Positions 5,713-9,707 of a DNA stretch of 9,707 bases are shown piece after piece. The notes beneath the pieces are model-generated. The model was not told where the DNA came from, made no database searches, and saw only the letters and a list, made by a program, of their open reading frames with translations. Position 1 is the first letter of the stretch. Each line of letters opens with the position of its first letter. Source of the DNA: Ruminococcus flavefaciens (GTDB taxonomy: Bacteria > Bacillota > Clostridia > Oscillospirales > Ruminococcaceae); assembly GCA_002309635.1 (NCBI GenBank), contig DBXO01000010.1, forward strand, positions 1 through 9,707, read 5' to 3'. A program made the translations under genes and the position numbers.

Positions 5713-5729
5713 AAAATACAGATTATAAT
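5701..5729 (+). promoter_or_regulatory. Promoter of peptide unit B
   Basis: TGGACA (5701-5706) within the repeat core is followed after 17 nt by a perfect TATAAT (5724-5729). The geometry is identical to unit A. Confidence 0.75.
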
Positions 5730-5762
5730 ATATACATACCACACAGGAAAGGAGCTGTACAA

Positions 5763-5849
5763 ATGGTAACAAGAAAGGATTCCATACAGCACATTTTCCG
5801 CTCAGTTCTCATTTGTACAGAGCGGATGTGGAAAGCAGGACGATGTTGA
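5763..5849 (+). CDS. Small peptide B, 28 aa, paralogue of peptide A
   Basis: The ATG at 5763 follows AAAGGAGCTGTACAA, a strong ribosome site. The peptide begins MVTRKDSIQHIFRSVL, ends TERMWKAGRC and stops at TGA 5847-5849, so Cys28 is the last residue; Cys18 is the only other cysteine. It aligns end-to-end with the first 28 residues of peptide A at about 10 identical positions concentrated in the RS....T.RM...GRC pattern. The DNA CCGCTC (5799-5804) and GAGCGG (5820-5825) inside the frame can form a 6-bp hairpin, so an RNA role is also possible. It lies upstream of the 47-aa gene and shares that gene's terminator. Confidence 0.58.
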   Translation: MVTRKDSIQHIFRSVLICTERMWKAGRC

Positions 5850-5912
5850 AGAAAACAACATAAAGACCTCCTGAATAATATGTGCCATAAGAAATATAAA
5901 AAGGTGTTGGTT

Positions 5913-6056
5913 ATGATTATAAAAGGTTCCATTAGCTTACTGAGAAAGCTGTTTGAAAATGATATGTATTTCATTAGTACAGAAACAGGGAATGTGGTGT
6001 TTCATCCCCGAACAGTTTCTAAAGATGACATTATAACTGATATCGAAGAAGAATAA
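5913..6056 (+). CDS. Hypothetical 47-aa protein downstream of peptide B
   Basis: The frame starts MIIKGSISLLRKLFEND and ends in an acidic tail (DIITDIEEE). It has no cysteine, no signal peptide and no membrane segment. A ribosome site AAGGTG lies 7 nt before the ATG at 5913. An in-frame ATG at 5880 would add 11 residues (MCHKKYKKVLV) but has no ribosome site. The gene lies 63 nt after peptide B and 5 nt before a terminator, so it is probably the second gene of unit B. No family is recognised. Charged composition and amphipathic spacing suggest a small soluble protein, possibly binding a partner. Confidence 0.5.
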   Translation: MIIKGSISLLRKLFENDMYFISTETGNVVFHPRTVSKDDIITDIEEE

Positions 6057-6061
6057 AAAGA

Positions 6062-6093
6062 CGCCCGAGCTTTCATCAGGTTCGGGCGGTTTT
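6062..6093 (+). terminator. Intrinsic terminator of peptide unit B
   Basis: CGCCCGA (6062-6068) and TCGGGCG (6082-6088) form a 7-bp GC-rich stem around a 13-nt loop, with a short TTTT tail at 6090-6093. It comes directly after the stop of the 47-aa gene. Confidence 0.8.
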
Positions 6094-6227
6094 GTCTGTA
6101 ATGGCTAAAAACATAACTGTTTATTGCAACAGGATTAAAAATATCATTACTGAATGACGTTCCTTTTTCATATGAGGAAACAGCTTATAGCTAAAATCTA
6201 AACATCTAAAGAATATATATGATAAGA
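6094..6227. other. Intergenic stretch without a supported gene
   Basis: This AT-rich stretch lies between the unit B terminator and the next hairpin. The only frame opening with ATG (6101, 18 codons) has no ribosome site. I see no convincing promoter, repeat or RNA gene. Confidence 0.5.
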
Positions 6228-6260
6228 GCCTTGCCCCGTTATGGGGCAGGGCTTACTTTT
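6228..6260 (+). terminator. Strong GC-rich hairpin, probable terminator without an obvious gene
   Basis: GCCTTGCCCC (6228-6237) pairs with GGGGCAGGGC (6243-6252) over 10 bp (one G-U) around a GTTAT loop, followed by TTACTTTTATT. The U-rich side is on the plus strand. Upstream there is only gene-free sequence after another terminator, so it may be a back-up terminator or end a small unrecognised transcript. Confidence 0.65.
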
Positions 6261-6276
6261 ATTCTTCAACCATCAC

Positions 6277-6309
6277 AAAAAAGTCCTCACAGCCGGAACT
6301 GTGAGGACT
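6277..6309 (-). terminator. Terminator of the ohrR-gpx-radical SAM-Pr6Pr operon (bidirectional)
   Basis: AGTCCTCACAG (6282-6292) and CTGTGAGGACT (6299-6309) form a perfect 11-bp stem with a CCGGAA loop. Read leftward it is followed by a T run (complement of 6277-6281); read rightward, TTTTT lies at 6315-6319. It sits 41 bp past the stop of the Pr6Pr gene. A near copy is at 9254-9287. Confidence 0.87.
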
Positions 6310-6350
6310 CATTGTTTTTATTCCTGTCTTAAAGACTATTCGGAAGGATG

Positions 6351-7031
6351 TCAATCCTTAAATCTTTTCAGTATATCAACTATTTTCAGATACAGATATC
6401 CGACTATCAGCATTACTACAAAAAGGAAAATTATCCACCACGCACAGCCCATGAACGGCAGCTCATCGGTGAAGCCGAATGCTCCGGCAGGACTTCCCCA
6501 GTTGAGGAAGAAGTACGGATAATTATAACTTTCCGCAAACTGCCAGTTTTCAACATATCCAATGCCTGCGTAGACAGCATACAGAATTGGCGGAACTATC
6601 ACCCAGAACGTGTTACGCTTCTTGATATTGCTGCTGACTCCGACTACAAAAAAGTCAATTATCGCAGCGACAGGAACGACAACATGAGTCAGTATGTTTT
6701 GCAGATTCCACGCCACATTACCAAGTGTCGGAGCCAGTACAAAACAGAAGACCGCTCCCGTAAGGGTGATTGAAACTGTTCCTACGAATTTTATTACCCA
6801 CCACAGGTCACTGACGGATTTGTTCCTGAACAGTCCTATCAGACCTGCCGCACATATTATGGCGATGGCAATATTGGATTGTATCGTGAAGTACATAAAA
6901 ACACGGCTGCCGCCCATAAAAGAATGCCGTCCTGCATAAGCACTCAGAAAAGTACCAAGTATCGCTGAAAAAATCACTACAATTTTCAGAACACATGAGA
7001 CTGCCTTTTGTTTCGGCGTAAACGTATTCAT
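6351..7031 (-). CDS. Pr6Pr-family six-helix integral membrane protein
   Basis: A 226-residue membrane protein with about six hydrophobic helices, near residues 11-33, 46-68, 77-100, 112-132, 142-160 and 195-217. Features recalled for the Pr6Pr family are the FMYFTIQSNI block (45-54), LTGAVFCFVLAP (90-101), ILTHVVVPVAAIIDF (113-127) and an aromatic-rich YNYPYFFLNW stretch (169-178) before the last helix. The tail KIVDILKRFKD is basic and probably cytoplasmic. The family has no firmly established biochemical role. The start follows GAAGGAAGTGAAACTATG, 13 nt after the radical SAM gene's stop, so it is the last gene of the OhrR-controlled operon, and a terminator follows. Confidence 0.78.
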   Translation of the reverse strand: MNTFTPKQKAVSCVLKIVVIFSAILGTFLSAYAGRHSFMGGSRVFMYFTIQSNIAIAIICAAGLIGLFRNKSVSDLWWVIKFVGTVSITLTGAVFCFVLAPTLGNVAWNLQNILTHVVVPVAAIIDFFVVGVSSNIKKRNTFWVIVPPILYAVYAGIGYVENWQFAESYNYPYFFLNWGSPAGAFGFTDELPFMGCAWWIIFLFVVMLIVGYLYLKIVDILKRFKD

Positions 7032-7044
7032 AGTTTCACTTCCT

Positions 7045-8136
7045 TCAGAGCTTTAAAAGTGACTCGACCTGTGCTTTCTTTTGGTAAAGAACACAGCCTC
7101 CGTCGTGATCGTCAAGCAGGATATCGCCACTTCTGAGAGCTGTAAACAGCGGAGAACGCAAAGCCTCACGAAGTGATGTATCCTTCACATTGATATCAGA
7201 ATACGGCGAGAACGGACATGGCTCAGCTCCGCCGTGAGAATTGATGTGAAAGAAACCTCGGCCGGCTGCAACACAGCCTCCCGAACTTTTTTCATCTCCC
7301 GGGAATGAGATATAAACCATTTCGGGACGTTTCTCACGCAGATGCTGTATCTCGTTCATCAGGTACTCTCTCTGCACGTCGCCGGGAGCAAGCTCGAGGC
7401 TTTCATCGGTTACAGGAACATACTCCACAAATATGACCGCTTTGCAGCCTTTTTCAGAAAGATTGTCTATAAAATCATCAGAGGTCACTTCTTTATAGTT
7501 ATGCGTTGTAACAGTAACAGATGCTCCGAAAACAAGTCCGCGTTTTCTGAATTCGTCCATATTGGAAATGAGTTTATGGTAGATACCTTCACCGCGTCGT
7601 GAATCAGTCTGCTCACGGTTACCCTCAATGCTCATGACAGGGATAAGGTTGCGGCACTTGTCGAAAAGCTCGAAATAGCGTTCATCTATAAAAGTGCCAT
7701 TGGTAAATATAGGGAAGAGGATATTCTGCTTCTGACCTGCGGCTTCAATAATATCCCGACGTAGCATAGGCTCACCGCCTGCGAGAAGGATAAAGCTTAT
7801 ACCCATTTCGTCCGCCTCATCGAATATCCTCAGCCATTCCGCGTCTGTGAGCTGTCTCACAGGCTTGGAATCAACAGTGGCATGATTGCAACGCGAATAA
7901 CAGCCTGCACAATGAAGATTACACTTGCTGGTTATACTTGCAATGAGGAAAGGTGGGATATGCTCGCCGTTATCCTTGGCTTTCCTGCGGCGTTTTGAGG
8001 CTATTCTGCTCGCTGCTGCAAATTTCAGCATAAAAGCACTTTCCCTCGGGTTTTTCAACGTTGCCCTGACAGCTTCGCCAACTATCCGCTCAACACCCTT
8101 TGTCAGATATTCCTGAAGGTCAAATTTTTCGTTCAT
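7045..8136 (-). CDS. Radical SAM protein of unknown substrate with C-terminal cysteines
   Basis: A 363-residue radical SAM enzyme. Cys72, Cys76 and Cys79 in CNLHCAGC would hold the 4Fe-4S cluster that cleaves S-adenosylmethionine, and GGEPML (120-125) is the SAM-binding GGE motif. It also has FTNGTFI (144-150) and VMSIEG (167-172). Cys288, Cys307 and Cys348 (GGC, EPCPFSPY, GGC) hint at a shortened SPASM/Twitch-like auxiliary cluster region. The first 60 residues are basic and helical. I chose ATG 8136, 4 nt after the gpx stop; a longer frame to 8229 would overlap gpx by 89 bp and is not credible. It is co-transcribed with ohrR and gpx. No substrate can be assigned from the sequence. Confidence 0.82.
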   Translation of the reverse strand: MNEKFDLQEYLTKGVERIVGEAVRATLKNPRESAFMLKFAAASRIASKRRRKAKDNGEHIPPFLIASITSKCNLHCAGCYSRCNHATVDSKPVRQLTDAEWLRIFDEADEMGISFILLAGGEPMLRRDIIEAAGQKQNILFPIFTNGTFIDERYFELFDKCRNLIPVMSIEGNREQTDSRRGEGIYHKLISNMDEFRKRGLVFGASVTVTTHNYKEVTSDDFIDNLSEKGCKAVIFVEYVPVTDESLELAPGDVQREYLMNEIQHLREKRPEMVYISFPGDEKSSGGCVAAGRGFFHINSHGGAEPCPFSPYSDINVKDTSLREALRSPLFTALRSGDILLDDHDGGCVLYQKKAQVESLLKL

Positions 8137-8140
8137 AGCC

Positions 8141-8689
8141 TCACCCAAGAAATTCTTCAACAACCTTACGCACCTCTGCCATATCAGTTGTAGGCTCAAA
8201 GCGTGCGATAACCTTACCTGTTCTGTCAACGAGGAATTTTGTAAAGTTCCACTTGATATATGCCTTATCTCCGAACTTCTTATTATTCATATCCGCAAAC
8301 TTGTTTAGCATCGCATTCTTTATACCCTTGCCGAAGCCTGCAAATGGCTTTTCTGTGGCAAGAAATGCAAAAAGCGGATCAGCACTGTCACCGTTCACAT
8401 CGATTTTTGCAAACTGTGGGAACTCCGTACCGAATTTGAGCGTGCAGAACTGATGTATCTCGTCCTCGCTGCCGGGAGCCTGATTTGCAAACTGATTACA
8501 GGGAAAATCGAGTATCTCGAAATCCTTGTCACGGAGTTCCTTATACATAGCTTCAAGTGGCTCATAGTGCGGTGTAAATCCGCAGCCTGTTGCGGTATTC
8601 ACTATAAGCAGAACTTTGTTATTGTACTCACTGAGGCTTACGTCATTGCCTGCGCGGTCTTTCACCATAAAATCGTACACTGTTTTCAT
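8141..8689 (-). CDS. gpx: Glutathione peroxidase-family thiol peroxidase (probably thioredoxin-dependent)
   Basis: A 182-residue GPx-fold peroxidase that reduces hydrogen peroxide or organic hydroperoxides. Catalytic Cys36 lies in NTATGCGFTPHY (31-42). Gln66 in FPCNQFANQ (62-70) and Trp147-Asn148 in IKWNFTKFLVDR (145-156) complete the catalytic tetrad. Cys82 in QFCTLKF (80-86) is placed like the resolving cysteine of plant-type 2-Cys GPx, which recycles through thioredoxin rather than glutathione. The active residue is Cys, encoded by a normal Cys codon, not selenocysteine. There is no signal peptide, so it is cytosolic. The start follows AAGGAGCATGAAGT, 22 nt after the ohrR stop, so expression should follow peroxide sensing by OhrR. 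Whether it uses gamma-glutamylcysteine made by the enzymes at the left of the window is open. Confidence 0.93.
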   Translation of the reverse strand: MKTVYDFMVKDRAGNDVSLSEYNNKVLLIVNTATGCGFTPHYEPLEAMYKELRDKDFEILDFPCNQFANQAPGSEDEIHQFCTLKFGTEFPQFAKIDVNGDSADPLFAFLATEKPFAGFGKGIKNAMLNKFADMNNKKFGDKAYIKWNFTKFLVDRTGKVIARFEPTTDMAEVRKVVEEFLG

Positions 8690-8711
8690 ACTTCATGCTC
8701 CTTTCAGATAG

Positions 8712-9152
8712 TCAGATATCATTTTCTTCCAATAATTCATACAGCAGCGAATAGAGCTGCTTTGCCTTTTCGGGACTGAGTTTTACGCACTTTCCAACCT
8801 TCACAGGGATATCCTTTGCCTGTTCCTGCAAGGCTCTGCCTTGTTCGGTCAGGTAAATGAGAACTGAACGTTCGTCGTCTTTGCTGTGTGTCCTTTCGAG
8901 ATATCCGAGAGTGCTCATCTTTTTAAGAAGAGGCGAAACCGTACCGTTGTCAAGCATGAGCTTTTTACATATATCTCCGACAGTAACGCCGTCCTTCTCC
9001 CACAGAACAAGCATAACTATATACTGTGTGTATGTCAGTTTCAGCTCTTTAAGATACGGCGTATATAAGCCCGTTACAGTTCTTGCCGCAGCATACAGCG
9101 GAAAACAGAGCTGGTTTTCTATTTTCATAGCTTCCTTGTAGTTGTATTCCAT
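8712..9152 (-). CDS. ohrR: OhrR-type MarR-family organic hydroperoxide sensor/repressor
   Basis: A 146-residue winged-helix repressor. The N-terminal ENQLCFPLYAAAR (12-24) is the OhrR signature with redox-sensing Cys16. Tyr30 and Tyr41 fall where B. subtilis OhrR has the Tyr29 and Tyr40 that hold the reactive cysteine. The winged-helix region follows: VTVGDICKKLMLDNGTVSPLLKKM (56-79) is the recognition region and SKDDERSVLIYLTEQG (90-105) the wing. A second cysteine, Cys122, is spaced like the resolving cysteine of the 2-Cys Xanthomonas OhrR. Oxidation releases the protein from DNA. The start follows GAGGAGGCAGAATA. It is the first gene of its operon, so it is autoregulated through the operator at 9180-9194. 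Here it controls gpx instead of the more usual ohr. Confidence 0.9.
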   Translation of the reverse strand: MEYNYKEAMKIENQLCFPLYAAARTVTGLYTPYLKELKLTYTQYIVMLVLWEKDGVTVGDICKKLMLDNGTVSPLLKKMSTLGYLERTHSKDDERSVLIYLTEQGRALQEQAKDIPVKVGKCVKLSPEKAKQLYSLLYELLEENDI

Positions 9153-9179
9153 TATTCTGCCTCCTCAATTTATGTTGTT

Positions 9180-9194
9180 TACAAGTATATTGTA
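9180..9194 (-). promoter_or_regulatory. OhrR operator palindrome
   Basis: On the minus strand TACAA-TATAC-TTGTA is a perfect 5-bp dyad that matches the TACAATT...AATTGTA type of operator known for B. subtilis OhrR. It overlaps the -10 box completely, so bound repressor would exclude RNA polymerase. Confidence 0.75.
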
Positions 9195-9217
9195 TCAAAC
9201 ATAAATCTGTTTGTCAA
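9189..9217 (-). promoter_or_regulatory. Promoter of the ohrR-gpx operon
   Basis: On the minus strand TTGACA (9212-9217) and TACAAT (9189-9194) are 17 nt apart. It lies 37 nt upstream of the ohrR start codon. Confidence 0.85.
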
Positions 9218-9253
9218 GTACGCTTGCTTTATTTTTGATATTTAACTTCAGAC

Positions 9254-9287
9254 AAAAAAAGTCCTCACAGCCGAAGCTATGAGGACT
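9254..9287 (-). terminator. Terminator downstream of ppdK
   Basis: AGTCCTCACAGC (9260-9271) pairs with GCTATGAGGACT (9276-9287) around a CGAA tetraloop with one C-A mismatch. Read leftward it ends in a run of T residues (complement of 9254-9259). It ends the ppdK transcript before the ohrR promoter and closely resembles the terminator at 6277-6309. Confidence 0.83.
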
Positions 9288-9304
9288 CTGTTGTTTTTAT
9301 TCAG

Positions 9305-9428
9305 ATAAACACATTAACGTGAATATCACGCCAGCTTAGTATTCTGCGCTTAGTGGACTTCGCGTAAAGGTATTTCTTAGCATCGTCCAGATTCAGCGTA
9401 AAATAGCCAACCTGATTATATTTCCGAA
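9305..9428 (-). other. ppdK 3' untranslated region with a startless open stretch
   Basis: Between the ppdK stop and its terminator there are about 140 bp. One minus-strand frame (stop at 9305-9307) stays open back into ppdK and reads protein-like (YFTLNLDDAKKYLYAKS...RILSWRDI), but it has no ATG, GTG or TTG in a usable place and no ribosome site. A short palindrome CGTGA-TAT-TCACG lies at 9318-9330. It could be a gene remnant or chance. Confidence 0.35.
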
Positions 9429-9707
9429 TTACTTCTTTTCGTTGATTGCAGCCTGTGCAGCAGCAAGACGAGCGATCGGAACACGGAAAGGTGAGCAGGA
9501 TACATAGTCGAGGCCGATCTTGTGGCAGAACTCAACAGATGTAGGATCACCGCCGTGCTCGCCGCAGATACCGCAGTGGAGCTTAGCGTTTACAGGCTTA
9601 CCGAGCTTGATAGCCATTTCCATGAGCTTACCAACGCCTGTCTGATCGAGCTTAGCGAAAGGATCGTTCTCGAAGATCTTCTTGTCGTAGTAAGCGCCGA
9701 GGAACTT
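9429..9707 (-). CDS. ppdK: Pyruvate, phosphate dikinase, C-terminal 92 residues, cut by window edge
   Basis: The frame enters at the right edge and ends at TAA 9429-9431. The visible part is the end of the pyruvate/PEP-binding TIM barrel: FLGAYYDKKIFENDPFAKLD, GVGKLMEMA, then LHCGICGEHGGDPTSVEFCH with the catalytic cysteine in CGEHGGDP, and VSCSPFRVPIARLAAAQAA just before the C-terminus, as in Clostridium symbiosum PPDK. The enzyme interconverts pyruvate, ATP and phosphate with PEP, AMP and pyrophosphate, and many Clostridia use it in glycolysis. Codon choice is strongly biased (AAG, GGC, ATC, CTC), as expected of a highly expressed gene. It ends at a terminator and is independent of the ohrR operon. 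Confidence 0.96.
   Translation of the reverse strand, partial: KFLGAYYDKKIFENDPFAKLDQTGVGKLMEMAIKLGKPVNAKLHCGICGEHGGDPTSVEFCHKIGLDYVSCSPFRVPIARLAAAQAAINEKK

Noticed and set aside
5723..5974. 83-codon minus-strand frame across the peptide B unit
   Set aside because: No ribosome site or domain; it is antisense to the better supported plus-strand peptide genes.
6101..6157. 18-codon ATG frame after the unit B terminator
   Set aside because: No ribosome site, no promoter and no similarity to peptides A or B.
6348..6773. 141-codon plus-strand frame opposite the Pr6Pr gene
   Set aside because: It is a shadow of a clear membrane-protein gene, with no start signals or domain.
8137..8229. N-terminal extension of the radical SAM gene
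   Set aside because: It would overlap gpx by 89 bp; the ATG at 8136 lies 4 nt after the gpx stop and has GGTGAGG upstream.

Overview
The window looks like chromosomal DNA from a Clostridia-type anaerobe (Bacillota), most likely a Ruminococcus-like member of the Oscillospiraceae. The basis is the near-consensus sigma-A promoters, strong AGGAGG-type ribosome sites, U-tailed terminators, a clostridial-type pyruvate phosphate dikinase C-terminus and a 1-kb region of small peptide genes. The species call is inference. The common theme of the recognisable genes is sulfur, cysteine and thiol or peroxide chemistry.

Left block (1-3321, minus strand): one transcription unit reads from a consensus promoter at 3293-3321 through a 23-codon leader peptide (3179-3250) and an intrinsic terminator (3126-3155). 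It then reads a free-standing ACT-domain protein, a GCS2-type (plant/EgtA-like) carboxylate-amine ligase, an E. coli GshA-type glutamate-cysteine ligase, and the start of a class II glutamine amidotransferase (YafJ/Dug3/EgtC-like) that runs off the left edge. The leader peptide carries Met-Cys pairs, and the RNA can form alternative hairpins. This looks like translational attenuation of a gamma-glutamyl-amino-acid operon in response to cysteine or methionine supply. No glutathione synthetase is visible.

Middle block (3344-5295): tcdA (t6A dehydratase) is divergent from the operon above, with its own consensus promoter. Its 3' end overlaps that of a convergent MoeB/ThiF-family E1-like adenylyltransferase. 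That gene is in turn divergent, by only 25 bp, from a single-domain rhodanese. MoeB-like enzyme plus rhodanese suggests sulfur-carrier activation, but no MoaD/ThiS-like carrier is seen here.

Small-peptide region (5356-6093, plus strand): two tandem units begin with an identical 30-bp element that includes the -35 box. Unit A encodes a 44-residue peptide with its own terminator. Unit B encodes a 28-residue peptide followed by a 47-residue hypothetical protein and a terminator. The two peptides are related (RS....T.RM...GRC pattern). I recognise no described family. This is the best candidate for something undescribed in the window. The stretch 6094-6227 holds nothing I can support.

Right block (6277-9217, minus strand): an OhrR-type peroxide-sensing repressor with a clear palindromic operator over its own promoter leads an operon with a thioredoxin-type glutathione peroxidase, a radical SAM protein of unknown role and a six-helix Pr6Pr-family membrane protein. 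The block is bounded on both sides by near-identical terminators in the same orientation. The far right edge (9429-9707) is the C-terminal end of ppdK.
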